64,000 bases of DNA from Clostridia bacterium (GTDB taxonomy: Bacteria > Bacillota_A > Clostridia > Lachnospirales > Cellulosilyticaceae), in contig JARBTY010000001.1 of NCBI GenBank assembly GCA_029239935.1, forward strand, positions 17,251 to 81,250. The letters run 5' to 3'. Positions 28,976 to 36,875 of this stretch are shown in pieces; position 1 is the first letter of the stretch, and every line of letters starts with the position of its first letter. The notes beneath the pieces are model-generated. The model was not told the DNA's origin and made no database searches. It saw only the letters and a list, made by a program, of their open reading frames with translations. Both the position numbers and the translations under genes were made by a program.

Positions 28976-30406
28976 ATGTACGAAGATAATGATTTAAACA
29001 AACCTTTTAATGAAAGTAGTTCACCTAATGGATTTGAACCAAATAGGAGTGAGGACGATAAGTATATAGATGTAGACAAGTATAGCGAGGTAACAAATAA
29101 GGAACAAGCCTATACTCAAAATCTATCTCCTAATGGGTATCAAATGCCGCCTCATCACCAGGCACCGCCATATAGATATGAGGCACCTATTTATAACCAT
29201 CAACAAGCTCAAAACATTCAGCCAAAGAAGAAAGGTTCATTTGGAAAATTGATAGCTGGTCTTGTCGTTGTGAGTTTAGTAGGAGGGATTTCGATAGGCG
29301 CTAGTTTTGCCTTTATATCCCCTTATGCAAACGACTACTACAACTCAACTCATAAAAACAGCAGTTCGCTTAGCAGTGGAGGAGACACACAGATTACTGA
29401 GAGCAGCGGCGGAGGTGGGAGCAGAGTTCTTCCGCTTGCGACTAATAACTCCATAGCAGATATAGCTAATAATATCGGGCCTTCGGTTGTATCTATTAAA
29501 AATAATCAAGTTGTTGCAACATGGTATGGAGAATTTGATCAATCAGGGCTTGGCTCCGGTGTTATTTTCAAACAAGATGATAAAAAGATTTATATTGTAA
29601 GTAATGCTCATGTAGTAGAAGGTGCAGACAGTCTTGTCGTTAACTTTTTAGGAAACACAAAGGTTGAGGCAGAAATTGTTGGCGTAGATACCGTTACAGA
29701 CATAGCCGTTATTGCTGTTAATAAAGAGGCTGTGCCAGCAGAAGCCATGAAGGATATTAAAGTAGCTCCTTTAGGGAACAGCGAGAATTTACAAGTAGGT
29801 GAACTTGCAGTAGCAATCGGAAATCCTATTGATGAAGCCTATAACAATACTGTAACAGTAGGGGTAATTAGTGCCCTTAACAGAGAAGTTCAGCTTGTAG
29901 ATAAAAAGTTAAAGCTCATCCAAACAGATGCTGCTATTAATCCAGGAAACAGCGGAGGTGCTCTTGTAGGTCCATCCGGTGAAGTGATAGGGATTAATAC
30001 CATTAAGCTGGTAGATAGTCAAATCGAAGGTATGGGTTTTGCAATACCTATTAATGATATCAAGCCTATTATAGAAGAAATATTGCAAAATGGTAAAATA
30101 TCAAGACCAGCTCTGGGTATTGTAGGTAAAGATATTGATGCACAAGCAGCAGAACTTTATGAAATACCCCTAGGCGTTTATGTTGTGGAAGTTGCCCCAG
30201 GCAGCAGTGCAGAGCTTGCAGGTATTAGACCAAATGATATATTATTCCAATTTGACGGAAACAAAGTTACAGGCATGAATCAGCTTAAGGAGTTCCTCAA
30301 TAGCAAAAAGGTTGGGGATGTGATAGAAGTTAAAGTAATAAGAGAAGATGCAAAAAAAACGCTGCAGCTTAAACTAAGAGAGATGCCAAAAGTATCTTAT
30401 AAATAA
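28976..30406 (+). CDS. HtrA/DegP-type membrane-anchored serine protease with PDZ domain
   Basis: This 476-residue protein has a long polar N-terminal cytoplasmic segment (residues 1-85, rich in Pro, Gln and Asn), one transmembrane helix (about residues 88-112), a Ser/Gly linker, a trypsin-like protease domain and a C-terminal PDZ domain (about residues 385-470). The catalytic triad is His212 (NAHVV), Asp242 (TDIAV) and Ser326 (NPGNSGGA). Such proteases degrade misfolded exported proteins. AAGGAGG precedes ATG 28976. It follows a two-component system and carries phased regulator sites in its promoter. A terminator follows. Confidence 0.93.
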   Translation: MYEDNDLNKPFNESSSPNGFEPNRSEDDKYIDVDKYSEVTNKEQAYTQNLSPNGYQMPPHHQAPPYRYEAPIYNHQQAQNIQPKKKGSFGKLIAGLVVVSLVGGISIGASFAFISPYANDYYNSTHKNSSSLSSGGDTQITESSGGGGSRVLPLATNNSIADIANNIGPSVVSIKNNQVVATWYGEFDQSGLGSGVIFKQDDKKIYIVSNAHVVEGADSLVVNFLGNTKVEAEIVGVDTVTDIAVIAVNKEAVPAEAMKDIKVAPLGNSENLQVGELAVAIGNPIDEAYNNTVTVGVISALNREVQLVDKKLKLIQTDAAINPGNSGGALVGPSGEVIGINTIKLVDSQIEGMGFAIPINDIKPIIEEILQNGKISRPALGIVGKDIDAQAAELYEIPLGVYVVEVAPGSSAELAGIRPNDILFQFDGNKVTGMNQLKEFLNSKKVGDVIEVKVIREDAKKTLQLKLREMPKVSYK

Positions 30407-30420
30407 AGTGATAATGATAT

Positions 30421-30460
30421 AAAAGACATAGTTACTTAAGTGAAGTCGCTATGTCTTTTG
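30421..30460 (+). terminator. Intrinsic terminator after the htrA-like gene
   Basis: AAAAGACATAG (30421-30431) pairs with CTATGTCTTTT (30449-30459), with an inner ACTT/AAGT pairing. Confidence 0.9.
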
Positions 30461-30480
30461 TATATAATTAAAGAGAGTCA

Positions 30481-30509
30481 TTGAAAAAACTGGCAAATTT
30501 TGATAGTAT
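30481..30509 (+). promoter_or_regulatory. Candidate promoter for the YhaM-like operon
   Basis: TTGAAA (30481-30486), 17 bases, then TAGTAT (30504-30509), 30 bases before the start codon. Confidence 0.5.
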
Positions 30510-30539
30510 TACTGTAGAAAGACAGTTGGGAGCGATGAT

Positions 30540-31478
30540 ATGACCTTAATTTCGGATTTAAAAGCGCAGGAGAACATTAAAGGACAATATTTATGTAAAT
30601 TTAAACAAATATTAAAAAATAAAAATGGTAAAGACTATTGCAGTGTCAGATTGCAGGATCATACAGGAAGTATTGATGGGAAGATATGGTCTCTTCATAG
30701 TGGCATTTCCCCTTTTGAGGTAGATGATATAGTAGAAATAGAAGGGGAAGTTCTTTTGTATCAAGAAAATCTTCAGCTAAGCATTAACAAGCTCAAAAAA
30801 GCAGAAGAAGCAGAATATGATTTAAGAAGATTTATTCCACATACTTTAAAAGATGTAGAAGTTCTTGAAACAGAACTTTTTTCGTTTATAGATAGCATTA
30901 CACATCCTCACATTAAGACGTTATTAGAAGATATATTTTATGATGAGGGGATTTACAAAGAATTTTTAATCCATAGTGCAGCTAAGAGTGTGCATCATGC
31001 ATATTTAAGCGGTTTATTGGAGCATACTGTAACGGTTGCTAAACTAGGGCTTAATATGGCCTCTCTTTACGAGGGCGTGAATAAAGATTTAGTCGTTGCG
31101 GGGTGTCTCCTGCACGATATCGGTAAGCTTTATGAATTAGCAAACTTCCCTAAAAATGACTACTCAGATGAAGGACAGCTTATAGGGCACATTGTAATAG
31201 GCTCAGAACTAGTACATGACAGAGCCAGCAGGATAGCTGATTTTCCTAAAGAATTAGAAATGCTTATCAAGCATGTTATACTTTCGCATCATGGGGAATA
31301 CGAGTATGCTTCTCCAAAACGACCCAAATGTATAGAAGCTATGATTGTTCATTTAGCTGACTATACAGATTCGAAGCTCAAAATGCTTGAAGAAATGATA
31401 CAGGCAGCACCTCATGATGAGCTATACGCTGGTTATAACAAAATACTAAATAGAAATATCAGAAAAGTTAAGCTATGA
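30540..31478 (+). CDS. YhaM-like 3'-5' exoribonuclease (OB fold + HD domain)
   Basis: This 312-residue protein has an N-terminal OB nucleic-acid-binding fold (about residues 10-85) and a metal-dependent HD phosphohydrolase domain with H-x-x-x-HH (SAAKSVHHAYLSGLLEHT, about residue 160) and LLHDIGK (about residue 192), plus ILSHHGE downstream. This is the YhaM/CBF1 exonuclease architecture, active on RNA and single-stranded DNA. It is the first gene of a run of closely packed genes, overlapping the next by 4 bases (ATGA). Confidence 0.88.
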   Translation: MTLISDLKAQENIKGQYLCKFKQILKNKNGKDYCSVRLQDHTGSIDGKIWSLHSGISPFEVDDIVEIEGEVLLYQENLQLSINKLKKAEEAEYDLRRFIPHTLKDVEVLETELFSFIDSITHPHIKTLLEDIFYDEGIYKEFLIHSAAKSVHHAYLSGLLEHTVTVAKLGLNMASLYEGVNKDLVVAGCLLHDIGKLYELANFPKNDYSDEGQLIGHIVIGSELVHDRASRIADFPKELEMLIKHVILSHHGEYEYASPKRPKCIEAMIVHLADYTDSKLKMLEEMIQAAPHDELYAGYNKILNRNIRKVKL

Positions 31479-31753
31479 AAAATGATAGTAAAAAAATATC
31501 GGCAAATGAAATCAACCGCTTTCTTTATTGTCCTTATCAATGGTATTATACAAGATATTATGGAAGTAAAGCTCTTAATGAAAGCTATAAAGCCTTGGAT
31601 ATACAAACAAGCAAATATGAATCAAATTTTATAAAGGGGCAGAGGTTTCATCGTCATTATTACAGAAGCTATCGGTTTAAAAGAATATTACAAGGGCTTC
31701 TTATTCTTTTAGCTATTGGCTTTTTAAGCTGGTTGGTGATAAGGTGGATATAG
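31475..31753 (+). CDS. Cas4/RecB-like nuclease, N-terminal half with membrane helix
   Basis: This 92-residue protein looks like the start of a Cas4/Dna2-type nuclease: an opening ISANEINRFLYCPYQWYY (first iron-sulfur Cys and the aromatic run typical of Cas4), and a G-x-x-FH segment near residue 55. Its last 20 residues form a transmembrane helix (LLILLAIGFLSWLVI). The rest of the nuclease is encoded by the next gene, overlapping by 10 bases in the -1 frame. Either two subunits assemble, or a frameshift/indel splits one protein. No CRISPR array or other cas genes are nearby, so a CRISPR role is not supported. Confidence 0.65.
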   Translation: MKNDSKKISANEINRFLYCPYQWYYTRYYGSKALNESYKALDIQTSKYESNFIKGQRFHRHYYRSYRFKRILQGLLILLAIGFLSWLVIRWI

Positions 31754-32283
31754 TTATACAAATAGGTATTATAGTTGTTATTATAGGCGTATTAGGAGCT
31801 AGTTTTAGGCCCAAATATAGAATTAAAAACAAAAGAGAGCTAGGCGTAAAATATGCCTCACCTATTTATTCAGATGAGAAAGGGACTAAGCTTCTTGTGG
31901 CGCCTAAGCAGCAACTTCAAGGTAAGCCGGACTATATTTTTCAAACATGGTTTTTGAAAAAATATATACCTCTTGAAATAAAAAGCGGTATATTAAAAGA
32001 AGATGAGCCTCATTCTGGAGATGTTTATCAGTTAGCAGCTTACTTTCTTATTATAGAAGAGCTTTATGGTAAAAGACCACCTTATGGTAAACTGGTTTAT
32101 GCGAATAAAACCTTTATCATTAAAAACACTTATAAGATAAGAAAGCAGCTTAAATACATTTTAACAGAGATGAGAAATATGTTAGAGGGGAAGGGCAGTC
32201 TGCAGGCAGAGCCTTCTTTTATCAAATGCAAGCACTGTGTTTGTAAAATGACAGTATGCGAATTTAACAAAGGGGAATACTAA
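31744..32283 (+). CDS. Cas4/RecB-like nuclease, C-terminal half with membrane helix
   Basis: This 179-residue protein begins with a transmembrane helix (residues 4-22) and then carries the nuclease core: GKPDYIF (metal-binding Asp), PLEIKSG (E-x-K), Q-x-x-x-Y in YQLAAYFL, and a C-terminal cysteine group C-x2-C-x-C-x4-C that would complete an iron-sulfur site with the Cys of the preceding protein. The GTG start at 31744 overlaps the upstream gene. Together the two genes hold one complete PD-(D/E)XK/Cas4-type site interrupted by a membrane hairpin. Its biological role is unknown. Confidence 0.7.
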   Translation: MDIVIQIGIIVVIIGVLGASFRPKYRIKNKRELGVKYASPIYSDEKGTKLLVAPKQQLQGKPDYIFQTWFLKKYIPLEIKSGILKEDEPHSGDVYQLAAYFLIIEELYGKRPPYGKLVYANKTFIIKNTYKIRKQLKYILTEMRNMLEGKGSLQAEPSFIKCKHCVCKMTVCEFNKGEY

Positions 32284-32284
32284 A

Positions 32285-32446
32285 ATGAAAAAAGAAAATG
32301 AACCTAAAAAAAGCTCACCGCTTTTAGAGCGTTACATTCAAAGAAGTATGATGGATAAAATGCAGCAGTTTGATGAAAGATCCCTGGCGGAGGCTATCAA
32401 ATCACTGCTCTTGCAAAGTAAAGAGGATCCGAAAAATTTAAATTAG
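32285..32446 (+). CDS. Small conserved-looking protein of unknown function (53 aa)
   Basis: This short ORF starts one base after the Cas4-like gene's stop with a GGGG-rich ribosome site at about 32271-32274. It ends 9 bases before rlmD. The predicted peptide is charged and helical (KKENEPKK at the start, then LLERYIQRSMMDKMQQF) with no membrane segment or cysteine. I do not recognise it. Its tight packing between two operon genes argues that it is expressed. Confidence 0.5.
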   Translation: MKKENEPKKSSPLLERYIQRSMMDKMQQFDERSLAEAIKSLLLQSKEDPKNLN

Positions 32447-32455
32447 GAGTAAAAC

Positions 32456-33832
32456 ATGGAAATACCTATTAAGAAAAATGACCATTTTGAAATGGAAATT
32501 ATTGATATTGGAGCAGATGGAGAAGGCATAGGCAAAATTAATGATTTCATAGTATTTGTGCCTCTGGCTGTAGTAGGAGACGTAGTAGAAGTTGAGGTTA
32601 CCAAAACTAAGCGAAATTTTGGTTATGGAAAAATCATACGTATGATTACGCCGTCTGCCTTTCGTGAGGTTCCTAAATGTGAAGCTGCAAGTAGGTGCGG
32701 TGGCTGCCAGATTCAGCATATTGCTTATCCTGAGCAGCTTAAGTGGAAAACTAAAAAAGTAAAAGAAGCATTAAGACGTATAGGCGGGCTGGGAGATATA
32801 GAGGTTGCAGATACGATAGGCATGGAGAGCCCTTTTAACTATCGTAATAAAGCCCAATATCCCATTCGTAAGGAAGATGGAGAACTTAAAATAGGCTTTT
32901 TTGCTCAAAGAAGCTATCGTATCATTACATCAGAAGGCTGTGTGATCCAAGATGTCAGAAATGAGCAGATTATAGAGCTTGTCAGAGCTTTTCTTACTAA
33001 ATATAATATCTCTATTTACAATGATGAAACACACGAAGGACTTGTTAGACAGTTACTCATTAAAACGGCCTATTATACTAAAGAGGTAATGGTATGTCTT
33101 GTGATTAACGGCAATACCCTCACCCATCAAGAAAAGCTTATCGAACTATTACAGGAAGTAGAAGGGTTAACGAGTATTGTTCTTAATCATAATACTGATA
33201 AAATGAATGCTGCCATAAGTACCAGCACCACAGTCATTTATGGAAAAGATTATATTGTAGATAAGATAGGAGACCTCAAATTTAAAATATCTCCTGTATC
33301 TTTTTTTCAGGTTAATCCTATTCAAACAAAAATATTATATGATAAAGTACTGGAGTTCGCTCAGCTCACAGGTACAGAGACCCTGTGGGATGCCTACTGC
33401 GGTATAGGGACCATTTCTTTGTTTCTCGCTGAGAAAGCTAAAATGGTGTACGGAGTAGAAGTTGTGTCAGAAGCTATAGAAAATGCTAAGGCTAATGCAG
33501 AGCTTAACGGTATTCAAAGTATTGAATTTTATACAGGCAAAGCAGAAGACATCATCCCTAAAATGTATGAGGAAGGGGTAAGAGCAGACATCATTGTAGT
33601 GGACCCTCCAAGAAAAGGCTGTGATGCCAAATTACTTGAAACAATATCAGATATGAACCCCAGCAAAATTATCTATGTATCCTGCGACCCAGCTACATTA
33701 GCTAGAGATGTTGCGTATCTTACGCAAAATGGCTACAAAGCAGATAAAGTACAGCCTGTAGATATGTTTCCACATACGGTACATGTTGAGACAGTGGTTT
33801 TGATGTCACAGAAAGATAGCTGGAAAGGCTAG
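32456..33832 (+). CDS. rlmD: 23S rRNA (uracil-5-)-methyltransferase, RlmD/RumA family
   Basis: This 458-residue enzyme places 5-methyl-uridine in 23S rRNA. The N-terminal TRAM domain (residues 1-60) binds RNA. An iron-sulfur cysteine set follows (CEAASRCGGCQIQH, about residues 75-90 plus a later Cys). The methyltransferase domain has SPVSFFQVNPIQT, DAYCGIGTISLFLA, DPPRKGCD and the catalytic-site YVSCDPATLARD. Several paralogues (RlmD, RlmCD, TrmA-like) exist in Firmicutes, so the exact target uridine is uncertain. AGGAGT precedes ATG 32456. Confidence 0.88.
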   Translation: MEIPIKKNDHFEMEIIDIGADGEGIGKINDFIVFVPLAVVGDVVEVEVTKTKRNFGYGKIIRMITPSAFREVPKCEAASRCGGCQIQHIAYPEQLKWKTKKVKEALRRIGGLGDIEVADTIGMESPFNYRNKAQYPIRKEDGELKIGFFAQRSYRIITSEGCVIQDVRNEQIIELVRAFLTKYNISIYNDETHEGLVRQLLIKTAYYTKEVMVCLVINGNTLTHQEKLIELLQEVEGLTSIVLNHNTDKMNAAISTSTTVIYGKDYIVDKIGDLKFKISPVSFFQVNPIQTKILYDKVLEFAQLTGTETLWDAYCGIGTISLFLAEKAKMVYGVEVVSEAIENAKANAELNGIQSIEFYTGKAEDIIPKMYEEGVRADIIVVDPPRKGCDAKLLETISDMNPSKIIYVSCDPATLARDVAYLTQNGYKADKVQPVDMFPHTVHVETVVLMSQKDSWKG

Positions 33833-33859
33833 ATTTACTGGGGTTTCTAAGAATATAGC

Positions 33860-33902
33860 AAAGAGGCAAGGTTGGCTGAAAAACTGATCTTGCCTCTTTT
33901 TT
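33860..33902 (+). terminator. Intrinsic terminator after rlmD
   Basis: AAAGAGGCAAG pairs with CTTGCCTCTTT, followed by T-rich sequence. It separates the housekeeping genes from the van-like block. Confidence 0.9.
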
Positions 33903-33978
33903 CGTTTCACGGAAACATATCCACTGATAAATGGCATCTTATGTTCATTAACTCTTTCAGAATATTGATTTTAGCGAT

Positions 33979-34007
33979 TTGATATTATTCAGTATAACGT
34001 ATATAAT
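33979..34007 (+). promoter_or_regulatory. Promoter of the VanRS-like block
   Basis: TTGATA (33979-33984), 17 bases, TATAAT (34002-34007). Transcription would start near 34014, so the 50-codon ORF at 34039 would be the first reading frame of the transcript. Confidence 0.7.
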
Positions 34008-34038
34008 GTGGGGTATAAAATATTCGGGAGGATTATTT

Positions 34039-34191
34039 ATGGACGATAATACTCCAAAGGATTCCCAAAAGCCGACTGATGGCAGACTGAAATCCCAACG
34101 AAAAAAACTTAAATCTACAGCCGAACTACAGATTGCTATGATATCTTTTTTAGGGAGGGATATTTATGGACATACGAATCTTGCTTGTTGA
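34039..34191 (+). CDS. Small leader ORF (50 aa) overlapping the response regulator
   Basis: The ATG at 34039 has a good GGGAGG site (34026-34031) and the ORF runs 50 codons, overlapping the regulator start at 34166 by 26 bases in another frame. The peptide is basic and polar (SQRKKLKST) with no recognisable domain. It may be a real small protein, or a leader whose translation couples to the regulator, whose own ribosome site (AGGGAGGG at about 34152) lies within it. Function unknown. Confidence 0.45.
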   Translation: MDDNTPKDSQKPTDGRLKSQRKKLKSTAELQIAMISFLGRDIYGHTNLAC

Positions 34192-34831
34192 GGATGATGA
34201 GCATATATGTAATACAGTCAAAGCTTTTTTATCTGAAGCTGGATATAAGGTGGATACTTGCTTAGATGGCGATAAAGCACACGCCAAATTTTACGATAAC
34301 ACTTATCACCTTGTCATTCTCGACATTATGCTGCCTGGCATGAGTGGGCATGAACTATTGCGGGAGTTCCGTAAGCTGAACAATACGCCTATTCTGATGA
34401 TGACCGCGCTTTCCGATGATGAAAGTCAAATCAAGGCTTTTGAAGCAGAAGCAGATGATTATGTGACGAAGCCGTTCAAGATTCAGCTTCTGATAAAACG
34501 TGTGGAAGCCTTACTACGGCGAAGTGGTATGCTCGCAAAGGAAGTCTGCTGTGACAAGCTGACGCTTATGCTGGAAGATTTCAAGGCGGTTTATGATAAC
34601 GTGGAATTAGCTTTGACACTTAAAGAATTCGAAATCCTTTTGCTATTGGTTCAGAATAGGGGGAGAACGTTATCTCATGAAATCATCTTATCCCGCGTGT
34701 GGGGATATGAATTTGACGGTGACGGCAGTACCGTGCATACTCACATTAAAAATTTGCGGGCGAAACTGCCGGAAAACATCATCAAAACAGTACGGGGAGT
34801 GGGCTACCGATTGGAGGAAGAAACCCAATGA
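34166..34831 (+). CDS. OmpR-family response regulator, VanR/VncR-like
   Basis: This 221-residue regulator has a receiver domain with Asp53 in VILDIMLPGMSGHE, acidic pair ED/DE at 9-12 and Lys in VTKPFKIQ. A winged-helix output domain begins near residue 128 (LTLKEFEILLLLVQNRGRTLSHE) and ends VRGVGYRLEEE. It overlaps the kinase gene by 4 bases (ATGA). With VanZ and a VanY-type peptidase downstream, it resembles the VanR/VncR branch, but no van ligase is here, so the name is by context. Codons are visibly richer in G and C than in the preceding genes, compatible with transfer. Confidence 0.85.
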   Translation: MDIRILLVEDDEHICNTVKAFLSEAGYKVDTCLDGDKAHAKFYDNTYHLVILDIMLPGMSGHELLREFRKLNNTPILMMTALSDDESQIKAFEAEADDYVTKPFKIQLLIKRVEALLRRSGMLAKEVCCDKLTLMLEDFKAVYDNVELALTLKEFEILLLLVQNRGRTLSHEIILSRVWGYEFDGDGSTVHTHIKNLRAKLPENIIKTVRGVGYRLEEETQ

Positions 34832-36162
34832 AAAATCGTGGGATTTTTATTAAGGTATTTACTTATACGATAATCTCTATATTGCTACTTGTCGGCGTGA
34901 CGGCGGCGCTATTTTCTCAACAGTTTGTGTCATTCTACAGAACGACGCAGAACAGGCAGATAATAGCTTCATATCGGCCTTTGGTGGAACGGATTCAGAG
35001 AAACAATTACAGCGACATTGCTGAACTAGCGCAGCGCTTTTACGAGAACAACCAGTCTTTTGAATTCTATATAGCAGATAAAGACGGCAGCTCGATATTC
35101 GCCACACCAAACGCCGACACATCGGGCAGTTTTGATGGCGATTTTTACTTTGTTGTGCATAACGATAAGAACTTTTCCATCATTGCCCAAAGCAGGACGG
35201 GTTTAGAATCGTTTTATCGTGATTTAATCGTTCGGGCAATTGCCGTGTTTGCAGTAATGCTTGTGCTCTGTCTCTCCTGCGCTTATGTCTTTGCGCAGCA
35301 GATGACAAAACCAATCAAGCGCCTCGTGGACAGTGCCAGGAGGATGGCCAATCTCGAAGACGTTTCACCCATGCCGGAGCGTAAAGATGAGCTTGGTATA
35401 TTAGCCCACGACATTCACTCCATGTATGTCAAGATAAAAGAAACCATCTCAAGATTGGAGGACGAAATCCTGCGGGAGCGCGAGCTGGAGGAAACACAGA
35501 GATATTTCTTCTCGGCGGCGTCCCATGAACTGAAAACGCCTATTGCGGCTACAAGTGTTTTGTTGGAGGGAATGCTTGAAAATGTAGGTGATTACAAAGA
35601 CCATCCCAAATATCTGCGTGAATGCATGAAGATGATGGACGCACAGAGCAGAATAATTTCTGAGATACTGGAGATTGTTAAACTGAATGATGGAAAAATC
35701 GCACCCATTCTTGAAAAACTGGACATCAAGAAAACCATTGCTGACATGTTGCCTAATTTTCAGGCTTTATCTGAGGCAAACGGGCAGCGTATTGCTATGG
35801 ATATTCCTGACAAGCAGTACTGCCTTGCCGACTACAAAATGCTGACAAAGGCACTTTCTAACATTATATTGAACGCCGTGCAGAATACGCCCAAAGGGGG
35901 TGAGATTCGGATATGGAGCGAGTCTGTCTCAGGCCAATATCGCCTTTGTGTACTAAACAAAAGGGTGAAGATTGACGATACTGTTCTGCCGAAGCTATTT
36001 GAGCCATTCTACCGCGTGGATAAGGCGCGGAGCAGAAAAAGCGGACGGAGCGGCTTGGGATTAACTATTGTCCAGAAAACACTGGAAGCGATGCACATTG
36101 AGTTTGCTTTAGAAAACACCTCGAATGGAGTTCTGTTTTGGATGGACTTGCCTAAGGCATAA
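34828..36162 (+). CDS. Sensor histidine kinase, VanS/VncS-like
   Basis: This 444-residue kinase has two transmembrane helices (about residues 8-30 and 133-157) around a 100-residue extracytoplasmic sensor. A HAMP segment (MTKPIKRLVDSARRMA), HisKA with His233 in SAASHELKTPI, and an HATPase domain (N-box IILNAVQNTPKGG, G-box RSGLGLTIVQKTLEAM) follow. The F-box/G-box spacing is normal, so it should be active. It shares codon bias with the regulator and is translationally coupled at both ends. Confidence 0.86.
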   Translation: MKNRGIFIKVFTYTIISILLLVGVTAALFSQQFVSFYRTTQNRQIIASYRPLVERIQRNNYSDIAELAQRFYENNQSFEFYIADKDGSSIFATPNADTSGSFDGDFYFVVHNDKNFSIIAQSRTGLESFYRDLIVRAIAVFAVMLVLCLSCAYVFAQQMTKPIKRLVDSARRMANLEDVSPMPERKDELGILAHDIHSMYVKIKETISRLEDEILRERELEETQRYFFSAASHELKTPIAATSVLLEGMLENVGDYKDHPKYLRECMKMMDAQSRIISEILEIVKLNDGKIAPILEKLDIKKTIADMLPNFQALSEANGQRIAMDIPDKQYCLADYKMLTKALSNIILNAVQNTPKGGEIRIWSESVSGQYRLCVLNKRVKIDDTVLPKLFEPFYRVDKARSRKSGRSGLGLTIVQKTLEAMHIEFALENTSNGVLFWMDLPKA

Positions 36163-36185
36163 TGAGCTATAAGGAGAAAAATACA

Positions 36186-36719
36186 ATGAAACAAGACAAA
36201 CAATACACAATTACAATCATATTATTCTTAATATATATATTGCTATTGACAGGAGTCATTCTTTTTAAGCTGCCATTTTATTCTGCTGAGATATCAGACG
36301 GAATACGAGTAATCAACCTGATTCCGCTTAAGGGGTCATTGGATCAAAACGGCATTATTGATTCAAGAGAGATTATTCAAAACATATTTATTTTTATACC
36401 GTTGGGCATCTATATACACATGCTAAAAAGCGAATGGCCTTTTATGAAAAAAACTTTCGCAGTCACTGGTTTAACCTTATCGTTTGAAGTTATACAATTT
36501 ATTTTTACAATGGGAAGAACCGATATAACCGACATACTTGGCAACACGCTTGGAGGGATAATCGGCATCGGTATTTATGCTATATTATTAAATATTCTCA
36601 AAAGCAGGAGAGTTAAAATTGTAAATATGCTTGCTTTGGTAGTAACGATTTGCGTAGTATTGCGTTTTGCCCATCTGTTTTATCTCAGTCATTTTGTCAT
36701 GAGGCGTCTGCACCGCTGA
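36186..36719 (+). CDS. VanZ-like membrane protein
   Basis: This 177-residue membrane protein has about five hydrophobic segments and the VanZ family features: an N-terminal helix, VINLIPLKGSL, an IIQNIFIFIPLGIY segment, then SFEVIQFIF-x-MGRTDITDILGNTLGGIIG. VanZ of Tn1546 raises teicoplanin tolerance by an incompletely understood lipid-carrier-related mechanism; many Firmicutes have van-independent homologues. I use ATG 36186 because AAGGAG lies at 36171-36176; the ATG at 36162 overlaps the kinase stop and has no ribosome site. Confidence 0.85.
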   Translation: MKQDKQYTITIILFLIYILLLTGVILFKLPFYSAEISDGIRVINLIPLKGSLDQNGIIDSREIIQNIFIFIPLGIYIHMLKSEWPFMKKTFAVTGLTLSFEVIQFIFTMGRTDITDILGNTLGGIIGIGIYAILLNILKSRRVKIVNMLALVVTICVVLRFAHLFYLSHFVMRRLHR

Positions 36720-36746
36720 TGTAAGCAATCATACTTTATCACCTTT

Positions 36747-36776
36747 ACCGACAGGGTTATGCCTGTCGGTTTTTTT
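36747..36776 (+). terminator. Intrinsic terminator after vanZ-like gene
   Basis: ACCGACAGG pairs with CCTGTCGGT around a six-base loop and is followed by T7. Confidence 0.95.
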
Positions 36777-36825
36777 GCCTCTACACACAAACTACAGACT
36801 GACTACAGGGGAAATACAGAGTGGT

Positions 36826-36854
36826 TTGTCATAATGGAAACCATAACATACACT
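36826..36854 (+). promoter_or_regulatory. Candidate promoter of the vanY-like gene
   Basis: TTGTCA (36826-36831), 17 bases, TACACT (36849-36854). The expected start site falls at the ribosome binding site, giving a very short leader. Confidence 0.45.
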
Positions 36855-36875
36855 CTAGACGAGGAGGTAACTATA

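Noticed and set aside
31475..32283. CRISPR-associated cas4
   Set aside because: No repeats, cas1/cas2 or effector genes in the window; treated as a Cas4-like nuclease only.
36759..36875. N-terminal extension of the vanY-like gene
   Set aside because: Begins inside the terminator; TTG 36876 has a strong ribosome site and a typical anchor sequence.
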